Source of the DNA: Bacteroidales bacterium
GTDB taxonomy: Bacteria > Bacteroidota > Bacteroidia > Bacteroidales > ML635J-15
DNA: 57,558 nt
Reading direction: 5' to 3'
NCBI GenBank assembly: GCA_017994175.1
Contig: JAGOLH010000010.1
Location: 1-57,558 of the forward strand
This document shows, in pieces, positions 17,106 through 26,834 of this stretch (positions are counted from its first letter, which is position 1; each line of letters starts with the position of its first letter). The notes under the pieces were generated by a model. The model was given only the letters and a program-made list of their open reading frames with translations. It had not been told where the DNA came from and searched no databases. A program made the translations under genes and the position numbers.

Positions 17106-17830
17106 TGCAAAAGATTTTAGTTTCCGGAGATTTCGGAAAAATCCAGATTCTAAAAAAGAAAGGCACTAAAAATATTCGCTTATCAGTGCACCCTGTTACA
17201 GGAGTGAAAATAAGCATTCCCTGGTATGTTAGCTATGAAGAAGGTGTCCGATTTTTACATCTGAAAAAAGACTGGGTACTCGCAAAGCAAACAGAGTTTA
17301 AGCAGATGCAAACCGAACGGAAGGGCTTCATCGGCGATGGATTTGAATTTGCGGGCTATAAGTTATTATTCAATCATGGCGACCATGCAAAAATTTCTGC
17401 CCGAATCCACGATAAAAATATCGAAGTTAAACTACCTATGGGAAGTGATTTGACGCAAAGCTTTTTACAGCAACAACTGCACAAATTCTGCGAAAAAGCA
17501 CTCAAGATTAAAGCCTCTGCAAAATTACCAGGCAGGGTTGAATATCTTGCGAAATTGCATCGGTTTAACTATCATTCGGTTAAAATAGGGAAAAGCCGCA
17601 CTCGTTGGGGGTCGTGCCGCTCCGATAATAAACTCACTTTTTCGTGTTATCTGATGCTGCTTCCAGAAGAACTGATAGATTTTATTATAATGCATGAGCT
17701 CTGCCATACTGTTTTTAAAAACCACAGCCATCAGTTTCACGCACTTGTCAACCAGATTTGTGATAATAATGAAGCCCTGCTTACAAAAAAACTCAAACAA
17801 ATAAAGCATCCCTTAATGTATGCAGTTTAA
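17105..17830 (+). CDS. YgjP-like zinc metallopeptidase (M48/WLM-like)
   Basis: 241 residues from the ATG at 17105. The C-terminal half has the zinc site HELCHTVFKNHSHQFH with H197, E198, H201 and probably H212. The preceding KSRTRWGSCRSDNKLTFS stretch is typical of the YgjP (formerly DUF45) family. It is cytosolic with an unknown substrate. Its start overlaps the stop of the small helical protein gene and miaB begins 9 bases after its stop. Confidence 0.88.
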   Translation: MQKILVSGDFGKIQILKKKGTKNIRLSVHPVTGVKISIPWYVSYEEGVRFLHLKKDWVLAKQTEFKQMQTERKGFIGDGFEFAGYKLLFNHGDHAKISARIHDKNIEVKLPMGSDLTQSFLQQQLHKFCEKALKIKASAKLPGRVEYLAKLHRFNYHSVKIGKSRTRWGSCRSDNKLTFSCYLMLLPEELIDFIIMHELCHTVFKNHSHQFHALVNQICDNNEALLTKKLKQIKHPLMYAV

Positions 17831-17839
17831 CTTTGCTCA

Positions 17840-19159
17840 ATGCAACAAAAAAAAGTATATATCGAAACCTACGGATGCCAGATGAATGTCGCCGACAGCG
17901 AATTGGTAGCTGCGATGCTTCCTGATCAGAAGTTCGCTATATCCGCCAGCATCGAAAACGCAGATGTTATTATTATTAATACCTGTTCGGTTCGTGAACA
18001 TGCTGAGAAAAAAATTTGGAACCGTTTGCAGCATATTCATGGTTTAAAGCGCAAAAACAAGCAATTGGTTACCGGGGTTATCGGTTGTATGGCACAGCGG
18101 TTAGGTGAAGAAATATTGAATCATAAAACTGTTGACTTTGTTGCAGGTCCTGATGCGTATCGTAGCATTTCGGGTTTGATTGAAAAGGCACTTCAAGGTA
18201 AAAAGGAGTCGGATACACATTTTAGCATCGACGAAAATTATCATAATATTCTGCCAAAGCGTAGCGATATTAATCACATTTCCGGATTTATAAGTATAAC
18301 CAGGGGTTGTAATAATTTTTGCAGCTATTGCATTGTTCCGTACACCCGGGGTCGTGAACGCAGCCGCGATTATACTGATATACTTTCGCAGGCCGAAGAC
18401 CTTTCTAAGAATCAATATCGTGAAATTTATTTGCTTGGCCAGAACGTGAACAGTTATCAGAATAACAACTTGAATTTCAGCGCACTGTTATCGTTAATTG
18501 CCGATAGCTATCCTGATATGCGAATACGTTTCACCACATCTCACCCAAAAGACCTCACCGATGAGTTAATCGAGGTGATTGCGAAATATAAAAATATTTG
18601 CAACCATATTCATCTTCCGGTTCAGTCGGGAAGCAATAGAATTCTGAAACTTATGAATCGCAGGTATTCGCGGGAATGGTACCTGAGCAGGGTCGAAAAA
18701 ATCAGGGAACTAATACCGGGCTGTGGTTTGAGTACCGACATTTTTTGTGGTTTTTGCGGGGAAACCGAAGACGACCATGCCGAAACGCTTGAACTGTTGC
18801 GTCGGGTTCGTTTCGATTCTGCGTTCATGTTTAAGTACTCTGGGAGACCGGGCACTCTGGCTTTTGAAAAGATGGCAGATGACATTCTGGAAGAAGTAAA
18901 AATAAAAAGACTGAATGAACTGATTTCGCTTCAGAATAAAATTTCTTTGCAAAGCAATAAAAACGATATCGGGAAAACATTTGAAGTACTGGTCGAAAAT
19001 GAATCGAAACGTTCTAAGGATTATTTCTCTGGGCGAACCGAAACCAATAAAACTGTTGTATTCGAAAAAGATCAGACTCAGATTGGTCAGTTTGTTACAG
19101 TTATGATTACCGATGCCAGCTCAGCAACATTAAAAGGAAAAATTATTAATCATGGATAA
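17840..19159 (+). CDS. miaB: tRNA-2-methylthio-N6-dimethylallyladenosine synthase MiaB
   Basis: 439 residues, full length. Domain order is the N-terminal methylthiotransferase domain with its three cluster cysteines (first in ETYGCQMNVADS, second in INTCSVRE, third in VIGCMAQR), the radical SAM domain with CNNFCSYC, and the C-terminal TRAM domain. It adds a methylthio group to i6A37 of tRNAs reading UNN codons, using two [4Fe-4S] clusters. The next gene overlaps it by 8 bases. Confidence 0.96.
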   Translation: MQQKKVYIETYGCQMNVADSELVAAMLPDQKFAISASIENADVIIINTCSVREHAEKKIWNRLQHIHGLKRKNKQLVTGVIGCMAQRLGEEILNHKTVDFVAGPDAYRSISGLIEKALQGKKESDTHFSIDENYHNILPKRSDINHISGFISITRGCNNFCSYCIVPYTRGRERSRDYTDILSQAEDLSKNQYREIYLLGQNVNSYQNNNLNFSALLSLIADSYPDMRIRFTTSHPKDLTDELIEVIAKYKNICNHIHLPVQSGSNRILKLMNRRYSREWYLSRVEKIRELIPGCGLSTDIFCGFCGETEDDHAETLELLRRVRFDSAFMFKYSGRPGTLAFEKMADDILEEVKIKRLNELISLQNKISLQSNKNDIGKTFEVLVENESKRSKDYFSGRTETNKTVVFEKDQTQIGQFVTVMITDASSATLKGKIINHG

Positions 19160-19490
19160 AGTTACCGAATTTGCCAATTACCGATCGGAGATGAATAAAC
19201 GTTTGCTCGAATCCGACAATAAAATTATCAAACGCATCTTTAGTCTCGACAGCATGACATATACCGATTCTGCTCTGTCTGCAAAAGTGAAAGAGATGTT
19301 AGGGCTTGCCACATCGCTGGTGTTGCGTTGTGACGATTGCGTTAAGTATCACCTTGAGCAATGCTACAAGCACAAGCTTAGCACCGATGAAATATTTGAT
19401 ATACTTGCAGTTTGCAATGTTGTGGGCGGAACCATTGTTATTCCGCACACCCGTCGCGCTGTGGAGTATTGGGATTTACTAAATAAATAA
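19152..19490 (+). CDS. AhpD-like carboxymuconolactone decarboxylase family protein
   Basis: 112 residues, an all-helical AhpD/CMD domain with the redox motif CDDCVKYHLEQC (CxxC plus His), the pattern of AhpD-type peroxidase reductants. It likely acts in thiol-based redox chemistry in the cytoplasm. It overlaps the miaB end by 8 bases. Confidence 0.88.
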   Translation: MDKVTEFANYRSEMNKRLLESDNKIIKRIFSLDSMTYTDSALSAKVKEMLGLATSLVLRCDDCVKYHLEQCYKHKLSTDEIFDILAVCNVVGGTIVIPHTRRAVEYWDLLNK

Positions 19491-19520
19491 GTACATTTAC
19501 CTCTGAATAAAATCTTACTT

Positions 19521-20033
19521 ATGAAAAGCCGTTTCTTTTATTCAATTGCTTTGATTCTGTTTGCGACAGTATTACTATTTTCATGTGGTAAATCTGCAAA
19601 AAAAGCAGCACAGTATAATGAGAAAATCGTACAGGAACAAATTAAACTACAAGATAACTTTAACGCTTTTGAAGCGACGTTTGCCGATTACAAAAAAGAA
19701 GAAATGTCTTCAAAGCTTCAGGAAGCCCTGAAGCAGGCAGATGCCTCGCTTGAGTTTTTTACCAAACTTGATGATTTCGACAATCAAAGTGCATATAAAA
19801 ATGCTGCCATTGAATTTGCGTCGATGTATAAAAGACTGGCTACTAATGAGTTCCCAAAACTTGTTGATAGATATTCTCTTCCCGACAGCTTATTCAAAGC
19901 CGATGTTGAAATTGAGTGTTTCAATTTACTACAAGACATAGACAGCATATACAACGAGTCGTTCACTAAATTGGTTAAAGCACAGAAGGAATTTGCAAGC
20001 ACTTACCAATTCACCATTGAAGAAAAAAAGTGA
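19521..20033 (+). CDS. Lipoprotein, helical, unknown
   Basis: 170 residues with a lipobox signal (TVLLFSCGK). The mature part is Lys/Glu rich and predicted helical throughout (QEQIKLQDNFNAFEATF...), resembling small periplasmic four-helix proteins. No family assigned. It lies on the same strand after the AhpD-like gene and converges with the nuclease gene over 29 bases. Confidence 0.75.
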   Translation: MKSRFFYSIALILFATVLLFSCGKSAKKAAQYNEKIVQEQIKLQDNFNAFEATFADYKKEEMSSKLQEALKQADASLEFFTKLDDFDNQSAYKNAAIEFASMYKRLATNEFPKLVDRYSLPDSLFKADVEIECFNLLQDIDSIYNESFTKLVKAQKEFASTYQFTIEEKK

Positions 20034-20062
20034 TTGAAGGATTTTGTCCGAATCAGAAGCTT

Positions 20063-21325
20063 CTATTCTATTTCATAGATAGCTTTTTCATTTACGGGAT
20101 ATATTCCCGGAGTACCTTCATATTCCTTTACCAAACCTTTCACGCAGATTTTTTTGTTTTGAAGATATATATGAGGCAAATAGCTGAAATTGACCAGGTT
20201 CTTTTTAAAAATAGATATTGAAAAAATCTGGTTTGGAAAACTCTTATCAAGATTAATAAATACATTCCCCTTTGCCGATATATGAGTGCTCACCACAGTG
20301 CCGCAAATACACACGTTTTTGTTTGTACCCGAAAAAAGAGCTGCTTCAACAGTATTATATGTGTTTTTAGGCCGTTCTGTTTCTTTCAGGGGTTTTACAT
20401 CATTTTTTTGTTCTACGGTTAGCCAATACTTATAATCGCATTGCGATTCAATACTACTTTCGAGGCTATCATCAAGCGATGCAAAAAAGTCGATACCTGT
20501 AAAACTTTCGAGCGAGTCGATTGTTATGGCATACCACTCCACAGGGTATTCCAATTTAGTATGAGGCATAAGAAATGCTATTGAACGCATATTGGGTTTA
20601 TCGAATACTGCTTTAAAAAAGTATGAAGGTACCGGTAGCTTGTTTACTCCCTTTGTAATAAAAGTCGCAGAGTCGGAGAAAACCGGACCGGTAACAACAA
20701 ACACGCTTGACGACTTACCTTCGATAACATAAGCTCTGAGAATATTCTCGAGCTCCGCCCATTTTTCACGGTTGAAATCAGGAAGCTGAGGTGAAATATT
20801 CGAATACAGATAGGTTTCGGAAAGTGCCTTTTGCGACCACCTGAAATCGGCAGACGGAACCAAATGCCCCCGATCGAAACCAAAACCGTCGTATGTTATT
20901 GTACTGTCGGTATCCACAATACGTAAAAAGTAATCGGACTCAACAGCAGAACCTCCTTTCACAAGCGGGTCTGGCCGAAAATCATTGGTTCGGCTCACCC
21001 TACTTTCGGCTACTTCAGAAATAATCATATGAGCCACCCATGCTGCCTGATGGTGTTTTTGTGAAAAAACCAATATGTAACCGTTGTGCTCAATCAACTC
21101 CTCACCTTGCTTAATTTCAGGTAAACCATACATGTTGAGGTTTGCAGCAATCATTCTGAGGTTTGCATCTTCAAGCAGATTTTCCAAACTATCTGAAATT
21201 ATTCGATATCTGGCAAGCTCATGATTCAGTTGCTTAATTGTATCTTCGACATGTTGTGCCCAAATATCGGCAGCAGAGCATATTACGAAAATAATAGAAA
21301 TGAGTAGAGTTTTTACTTTTTGCAT
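20063..21325 (-). CDS. Exported non-specific endonuclease with C-terminal OB-like domain
   Basis: 420 residues: signal peptide to about residue 23, a short coiled segment (25-60), the DNA/RNA non-specific nuclease domain with the DRGHLVPSAD motif (general base His154) and SNISPQLPDFNREKWAELE metal-binding region, then a C-terminal domain from about 325. That tail (VCICGTVVSTHISAKGNVFINL...GLVKEYEGTPGI) looks like the OB-fold found after some exported nucleases and helicases. It is a paralogue of the nuclease at 14098 but with an added nucleic-acid-binding tail. Its start overlaps the TfoX-C gene by 13 bases. Confidence 0.9.
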   Translation of the reverse strand: MQKVKTLLISIIFVICSAADIWAQHVEDTIKQLNHELARYRIISDSLENLLEDANLRMIAANLNMYGLPEIKQGEELIEHNGYILVFSQKHHQAAWVAHMIISEVAESRVSRTNDFRPDPLVKGGSAVESDYFLRIVDTDSTITYDGFGFDRGHLVPSADFRWSQKALSETYLYSNISPQLPDFNREKWAELENILRAYVIEGKSSSVFVVTGPVFSDSATFITKGVNKLPVPSYFFKAVFDKPNMRSIAFLMPHTKLEYPVEWYAITIDSLESFTGIDFFASLDDSLESSIESQCDYKYWLTVEQKNDVKPLKETERPKNTYNTVEAALFSGTNKNVCICGTVVSTHISAKGNVFINLDKSFPNQIFSISIFKKNLVNFSYLPHIYLQNKKICVKGLVKEYEGTPGIYPVNEKAIYEIE

Positions 21326-21573
21326 GTTTGATTAAAGAAATTTTTTAATTCACGTTTTCGTTGTTCCGGAATACCATGCCATCGAATGCCTAAAATAGCA
21401 CCTTCAATTGCAAAAAGCGTCGATACGCAGGCATCTGGAAAAACAGTTTTAAGTTTTAAAAAAACACCTTCAGCCCCCATAGATTTCAAATCGGACAGGC
21501 TTTGAAATCCTGCTTCGGAAAGCCTTTCTGTAAGTTTAACCCCGATATTAGGAAGTTTTATAATTTTATCCAT
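21313..21573 (-). CDS. TfoX C-terminal domain protein
   Basis: 86 residues matching the stand-alone TfoX/Sxy C-terminal domain: LPNIGVKLTERLSEAGF forms a helix-hairpin-helix-like unit, and LFAIEGAILGIRWHGI is the family tail. In gamma-proteobacteria the full TfoX controls competence; the lone C-domain has no settled role. It follows pepP by 18 bases and overlaps the exported nuclease gene by 13 bases. Confidence 0.85.
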   Translation of the reverse strand: MDKIIKLPNIGVKLTERLSEAGFQSLSDLKSMGAEGVFLKLKTVFPDACVSTLFAIEGAILGIRWHGIPEQRKRELKNFFNQTCKK

Positions 21574-21591
21574 GAATTCAAAATAGTGTTA

Positions 21592-22893
21592 TCATTTGCC
21601 AATATTCTGCCGCATTAAGTCTTCTATCTCTTCTGTGACTATGGGAATGCCATCCATAAGATTAACTGGCTCATCCCCGACCAGAATATCGTTTTCGATA
21701 CGAACTCCTATTCCTTCCTTAGCAATGTATATCCCTGGTTCACAGGTTAAAACCATTCCTTTGCGGAAAACATCCGATTTTGCACCAACATCGTGCACAT
21801 CGAGACCCATAAAATGGGAAACTCCGTGCATAAAATATTTTTTATAGGCGGCATTTTCAGGTGATTGAACAGCGACATCTGCAACAGAGATAAGCCCCAG
21901 CTTCAGCAACTCCTCCTGCATTAATTCACCGGCAATTTCGTTCAACTTTAAAATTGTATTCCCCGGAACAACATATGATGTTATTTGTCTCGAAACCGAT
22001 AATACTGCGTTATAAAGACTCTTTTGTCTTTCGCTGAAGTACCCATTAACAGGAGCAGTTCTTGAGCAATCTGCAGAATAATTGGCGTATTCCGCGCCAA
22101 AATCGAGAAGTACAAGATCTCCCTCCTGCAACACACCACTGTTTTTATTATAGTGCAATATGCATGCGTTTGAACCACTTGCCACGATGGGTGGGAATGC
22201 ATGGTCCGATGCTCCGGAACGAATAAACTCTGAAGTGATGGCTGCCTCAATTTCATATTCGTACTTTCCCGGGCAAATCGTTTTCAATGCCTGTTGAAAT
22301 GCCTCTGAAGTAATACTGATTGCCTTTTGTATCAGCATAAGCTCTTCCGGCTCCTTAACCAGCCGAAGGTCAGAAAGAATAGGGTTCAAACTGCCAAACC
22401 AGCAATCATTAAAATGATGGCAAATTTTACTGGCCATCACATTATCACAGGAACTATGTATCACAGCTCCGTTTTCATTCACCCCGTAGGGGACATAAAT
22501 ACGGGAAGAAAACTTAAGTAGCTCTCCGATATATGATTCCAGCTCAGGAAGCAGTTTTACATTGGTTATGCCTGATATGTCAGTAATTTCGTTCTGACTC
22601 ATATAGTCGCCATACCATATTCGGTTTCTCTCATCCGGGGCCGGAACAAACACCGTTTCATGCAAGGCTGTATTAGGGTGCGACGGGCAAAGCACCAATA
22701 CGGTGTCGTCCTGCTCAATACCTGACAAGTAGAATAAATCGGAATTCTGGCGGTATTTGTAATACTGATCTCCTGAACGGAGTTTCTTCTCCGATGAGAA
22801 AAGCAATATTATTGCTGGGGAACAAATTTTCCCATAAAGCTTCTTGCGATTCCTTACAAACAAATCTGCTGGTATGGGAGAATATCTATTCAT
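21592..22893 (-). CDS. pepP: Xaa-Pro aminopeptidase (M24B)
   Basis: 433 residues: an N-terminal aminopeptidase P domain (about 1-160) and a C-terminal pita-bread domain. Metal ligands appear in LLDFGAEYANYSADCSR (two Asp), HGVSHFMGLDVHDVG (His), TCEPGIYI (Glu) and GVRIENDILV (Glu). It removes N-terminal residues before proline with two Mn or similar ions in the cytoplasm. Its ATG overlaps the ispG stop as ATGA. Confidence 0.94.
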   Translation of the reverse strand: MNRYSPIPADLFVRNRKKLYGKICSPAIILLFSSEKKLRSGDQYYKYRQNSDLFYLSGIEQDDTVLVLCPSHPNTALHETVFVPAPDERNRIWYGDYMSQNEITDISGITNVKLLPELESYIGELLKFSSRIYVPYGVNENGAVIHSSCDNVMASKICHHFNDCWFGSLNPILSDLRLVKEPEELMLIQKAISITSEAFQQALKTICPGKYEYEIEAAITSEFIRSGASDHAFPPIVASGSNACILHYNKNSGVLQEGDLVLLDFGAEYANYSADCSRTAPVNGYFSERQKSLYNAVLSVSRQITSYVVPGNTILKLNEIAGELMQEELLKLGLISVADVAVQSPENAAYKKYFMHGVSHFMGLDVHDVGAKSDVFRKGMVLTCEPGIYIAKEGIGVRIENDILVGDEPVNLMDGIPIVTEEIEDLMRQNIGK

Positions 22894-24746
22894 ACTCCAT
22901 AATCTGGATCACACCAATCACCGTTTTCTTTTATTAAAGATACGAGTTCATCAATAGCTTTGTTTTCGGGAATATTTTTGCGTACCGCCACACAACCCTT
23001 ATATAAAGTTACAATTCCTTTTTGCGACCCAACGTAACCGTAATCGGAATCGTTCATTTCTCCCGGGCCATTAACCACACAGCCCATAACGGCAATTTTT
23101 ATTCCTTTCAGGTGCGAAAATCTGATTTTTACTTGCTTTACAATTGTTTCGATATCGTATGCAGTTCTGCCGCAACCGGGGCAAGAGATGAATTCTGCCT
23201 TGGTATATCTCAGCCCAAGTGCCTGAAACATTGCAAGTATTGCATCAAAATGCTCATTGTGTTGCGCTTCAATCATTGGGAATATCCCCTGGGCTAACCT
23301 GTCTACAAGTATGCTCCCAGGGTAGAGGCTCATTTCGGCTTTGGCATTATCGTCATAAAACTTATTATGGTGATATCTTATTATTAGCGGTACTTTCAAA
23401 CCCGCATCAAGCAACTGCTTATAAAAATAGCGAATCTCCCCGGCAGGGTACTGGGTAATTGCATTGAGTACTATACTGATCCTTAATTTAGTTTGAACAA
23501 TAAACTGCTTTAGTTTTTGAAATTCTCCCACGTTCATTTCCAAAAAGAAACGCTTACCAACCGGAATTTTTGCTTGCACCAGCTGAGCTATTACTTCAGC
23601 CGAATTGTAGTAAGGGTATATTTCATCAGTAGGATTAATACCATGTAATGGGGAGACGTATTTTTCGCCTGTTCCTGTCCCATTGCCAGTACAATAGAAT
23701 ACAAAATCTATTTCTTCCTTGTGCTGGGCTGATAAATACGGTAAAACCTCTGAGTTAACCATGATAGCACATTTACGTGCATTCAGTTCTTTTCCCTCTC
23801 CCGGTATTTCGGTTTTAAAAACTTCGTAGGGAGCAATATCCATAGGCATATTTTGTATCCGTGGTGCACGGTTTACATAAGCAGATACCAGTTTTTTTGC
23901 AAAGCGTATTTCGTTTTCGGGTTCTTCGGTAAGCGATACCCGTATTGTATCACCAATCCCATCGTTCAGCAACGATCCGATTCCAAGTGCTGATTTAATC
24001 CGCCCATCTTCTCCTTCACCTGCCTCGGTAACCCCTAAATGTTGAGGGAAATTCCATCCGAATTCAAGCATTCTTGCATTCAGCAAACGACATGCTTTCA
24101 CGGTGGTATTCACATCGCTTGCCTTCATCGAAATAACCAGCTGATAAAAACCTTCCGCTACAAATATTTTAATATACTCAATCGCAGCTTCAACCATTCC
24201 TTCTACTGTGTTGCCATAGGTTTTCAGAATTCTTTCAGATAATGACCCGTGGTTTGAGCCAATTCTTATAGCAGTACCATATTCTTTGCAAATACTAATA
24301 AGCGGCTTGATGCGAGAATGTATTTTTTCCAATTCAAACCTGGGTTCATCTACCTGGCTGTTCAAACGATGGTGATTTCTATCGTAGTAGTTACCTGGAT
24401 TTATTCTAACCTTCTCAACAATTCTGGCAGCTGTTTCAGCAATAACAGGGTTGAAGTGCACATCTGCAATCAAAGGGTTTGTAAATCCTTTCTCTTGTAG
24501 GAGTTTTTTTATTTGAGTCAGGTTCTCGGCATCGGCCTGAGTTGGTGTGGTTATACGAACATAATCGGCACCTGCTTCAAATAATCGGATACATTGATCA
24601 ACCGTGTTTTGCGTATCGCTGGTTTGTGTATTGGTCATGCTTTGCAACCGGATGGGATGCATTGCGCCAAGTGGAACGTGCCCAATCTTTACCTCTTTTG
24701 ACGGGAAACGTTCATAATTGGCTAAGTCGATACTATATTTTTTCAT
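22890..24746 (-). CDS. ispG: (E)-4-hydroxy-3-methylbut-2-enyl-diphosphate synthase IspG, long form
   Basis: 618 residues, the long type seen in Bacteroidota, Chlamydiae and plants, where an extra domain of about 200 residues separates the TIM barrel (1-290) from the Fe-S domain. The [4Fe-4S] cysteines are in ISCPGCGRTAYD and MGCVVNGPGE. It converts MEcPP to HMBPP in the MEP isoprenoid pathway, consistent with isoprenoid use by UppS encoded elsewhere in the window. It heads a run ispG-pepP-tfoX_C-nuclease. Confidence 0.96.
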   Translation of the reverse strand: MKKYSIDLANYERFPSKEVKIGHVPLGAMHPIRLQSMTNTQTSDTQNTVDQCIRLFEAGADYVRITTPTQADAENLTQIKKLLQEKGFTNPLIADVHFNPVIAETAARIVEKVRINPGNYYDRNHHRLNSQVDEPRFELEKIHSRIKPLISICKEYGTAIRIGSNHGSLSERILKTYGNTVEGMVEAAIEYIKIFVAEGFYQLVISMKASDVNTTVKACRLLNARMLEFGWNFPQHLGVTEAGEGEDGRIKSALGIGSLLNDGIGDTIRVSLTEEPENEIRFAKKLVSAYVNRAPRIQNMPMDIAPYEVFKTEIPGEGKELNARKCAIMVNSEVLPYLSAQHKEEIDFVFYCTGNGTGTGEKYVSPLHGINPTDEIYPYYNSAEVIAQLVQAKIPVGKRFFLEMNVGEFQKLKQFIVQTKLRISIVLNAITQYPAGEIRYFYKQLLDAGLKVPLIIRYHHNKFYDDNAKAEMSLYPGSILVDRLAQGIFPMIEAQHNEHFDAILAMFQALGLRYTKAEFISCPGCGRTAYDIETIVKQVKIRFSHLKGIKIAVMGCVVNGPGEMNDSDYGYVGSQKGIVTLYKGCVAVRKNIPENKAIDELVSLIKENGDWCDPDYGV

Positions 24747-24755
24747 TTAAAAAAA

Positions 24756-25184
24756 TTACAACATATAGCGCATTTTTACGCGTATTGCTGTTTCTTCTTT
24801 TTTGACAAACTTTGCTGATTCAAACTTTGGAGGACCGAAGGTAACTTTTGCATCGTTCGAAAATCCAAAACCCTCTTTGGGAATCCCAACAGCACTCATG
24901 TCCAAATCCCCATTGTTATTTTCATCGTGAAGAACCGAAATAGCATAGATCCCATCAGGAACACCTTTTATTAGTATTCGCACCGTGCTTCCATGAACTT
25001 CGACCAGGCCCTCCTTAAAGATATCGGTATGCGAGTTGTACTCATTTTTTTCGTTATACAGTGCATAGCGAACAACCCCTTTTGTGCTGCGTATACTGTT
25101 AATGGTAACAAGAATGCAGTCGGTCTGAGAAAATACCGGTAATAAAAAGAAAAGAAAAAAACCAGTAATTATTATTCCCCTCAT
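24756..25184 (-). CDS. DUF2141 exported protein
   Basis: 142 residues from the ATG at 25184, which gives the signal peptide MRGIIITGFFLFFLLPVFSQ; a TTG four codons upstream is less likely. The DUF2141 pattern is clear: YALYNEKNEY, GIYAISVLHDENNNGDLD, GIPKEGFGFSNDA. It is a small beta-sandwich envelope protein of unknown role. It precedes ispG by 9 bases. Confidence 0.88.
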   Translation of the reverse strand: MRGIIITGFFLFFLLPVFSQTDCILVTINSIRSTKGVVRYALYNEKNEYNSHTDIFKEGLVEVHGSTVRILIKGVPDGIYAISVLHDENNNGDLDMSAVGIPKEGFGFSNDAKVTFGPPKFESAKFVKKEETAIRVKMRYML

Positions 25185-25268
25185 AGCTAAAAACAATTAG
25201 TAAATATCAATGCTAAAATTAAAAAAAACTTGTAATAAAATAGTATTTTCGTTGCTTTTATTGAATAC

Positions 25269-26834
25269 ATGAGCAAAGAAAAGGTTTTTATAGCAGGAGC
25301 AGCCGGGTCCATGGGGTTCGAGACTTTTAAATCTGTATGGAATAAATGTGATACCAATGGCGACCGCCGTTTCGACATTGTTTTATTGCTCTTCGATTCC
25401 CGAAAGAACAGAAAACTGCTTGCTCCATACCTTTTTGAATGTGGAATTGGGTTCTCAAGAAGTAAAATCATCGAAAAAAACGGACTTAAGGTAATATGGG
25501 GCGATGGTAGAAAATACGAAGACATTCAAAAAGCAGTCAGTGGGGTTGATTTCGTGTTAAATTGCATGGCAATAATCAGTCCACGTGCTGAAAAAGAGCC
25601 CGAAAATACAAAAAACACAAACCTGAAAGCTGTTGAATATATTATCAAGGCTATTAAAGAGCAACCGAACGGGACTGAACATATCCGGTTTGTTAATGTG
25701 GGCAGTATAGCCGAATATGGCGACAGAATGGGTAGGATACATGCAGGCAGGGTGGGAGATCCTGTAGTTGTTAGCCCTTTTGATATATATGCCATTACAA
25801 AAGTAAAAGCAGAAAGGCTGGTGATTGAATCCGGATTAAAACACTGGGTTCAGCTACGGCAGACTTTTATTATGATACCGAACGTGTTCTCGCTCGAAGA
25901 CCCCATTATGTTTCATCAGCCGATTGGTTGTTTTATGGAGAACATAACAGCAAGAGCAGCCGGCAAAGGCATGGCCAATTGCCTTGAAATACCCCATAAT
26001 TCTGATTTCTGGAGAAAGGTTTATAATATGGGTGGCGGACCGGAGTGTCGCACAAATTATCTTGACTTTTTAAACGATATGTTTGGGTTAATGGGATTAC
26101 GCTATCAGAAAATATTTGAGCGAAAATGGTTTGCATTACGCAATTTCCACATGCAGTATTATGCCGATTCAAACATTCTTAATGAATACCTTAACCATTG
26201 GGGCGATACATTAGATGACTTCAAAAAATCGGTATCTCATAATCTGCCATGGTATCTGAAAACAGTTGTTAAGCTCAATAAATCAGTACCGGCCTTCAGG
26301 AATATGGTTGAAAAAATAACACGGCGCAGAATGAAAAATATGGCTATGCGCAGAACCGGAAACCTAAGGTGGATTACCGAGAATAACGACCTTCGAATTG
26401 CAGCCTTTTACGGCTCACGCGATGCCTATGATGCCATTCCAGACTGGGACGCTCCTCTCCCTGAAGGACTTGCTGGGACCCCCGAGCCAGAATGTATTCA
26501 ACTGAATCATGGCTACGACCAAACAAAAGAATCGTTGGAAGTATCCGATTTACAAAGCGCTGCAAATTTCAGAGGGGGTAAATTGATTTCGGAGGAATGG
26601 GATCAGGATATGTATTGTCAAATGGTTTGGGAATGTGAATTTGGACATCGATTCGAAGCCAGTGCCTATGCTGTGCTGAAAGCAGGCCATTGGTGTACGG
26701 TTTGTGAGGCTCCGCCATGGAATTACGATGAAATTGCCCGAAGGAATCCGTTTTTTGCACAGGTTTGGCATGAATCACACTCCCCTGATGAAGACCATTT
26801 TTACCCCGAATTGTGTTACGACGATATATTATAA
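25269..26834 (+). CDS. Extended SDR (NAD-dependent epimerase/dehydratase-like) with zinc-finger tail
   Basis: 521 residues. The N-terminal Rossmann domain has the glycine motif GAAGSMGFETF (residues 9-19) and the SDR Tyr-Lys pair in FDIYAITKVKAE, as in epimerases and 3-beta-hydroxysteroid dehydrogenases. Residues about 430-521 form an added segment with WECEFGHRF and HWCTVCEAPP, a treble-clef-like zinc site. The membrane reductase gene begins 1 base after its stop, so coupling is very likely. The substrate is unknown; steroid or isoprenoid-like lipids are suggested by that partner. Confidence 0.8.
   Translation: MSKEKVFIAGAAGSMGFETFKSVWNKCDTNGDRRFDIVLLLFDSRKNRKLLAPYLFECGIGFSRSKIIEKNGLKVIWGDGRKYEDIQKAVSGVDFVLNCMAIISPRAEKEPENTKNTNLKAVEYIIKAIKEQPNGTEHIRFVNVGSIAEYGDRMGRIHAGRVGDPVVVSPFDIYAITKVKAERLVIESGLKHWVQLRQTFIMIPNVFSLEDPIMFHQPIGCFMENITARAAGKGMANCLEIPHNSDFWRKVYNMGGGPECRTNYLDFLNDMFGLMGLRYQKIFERKWFALRNFHMQYYADSNILNEYLNHWGDTLDDFKKSVSHNLPWYLKTVVKLNKSVPAFRNMVEKITRRRMKNMAMRRTGNLRWITENNDLRIAAFYGSRDAYDAIPDWDAPLPEGLAGTPEPECIQLNHGYDQTKESLEVSDLQSAANFRGGKLISEEWDQDMYCQMVWECEFGHRFEASAYAVLKAGHWCTVCEAPPWNYDEIARRNPFFAQVWHESHSPDEDHFYPELCYDDIL

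Noticed and set aside
25187..25525. A 112-codon minus-strand frame overlapping the SDR gene start
   Set aside because: It is antisense to the glycine-rich Rossmann motif of a clear gene and overlaps the DUF2141 start.
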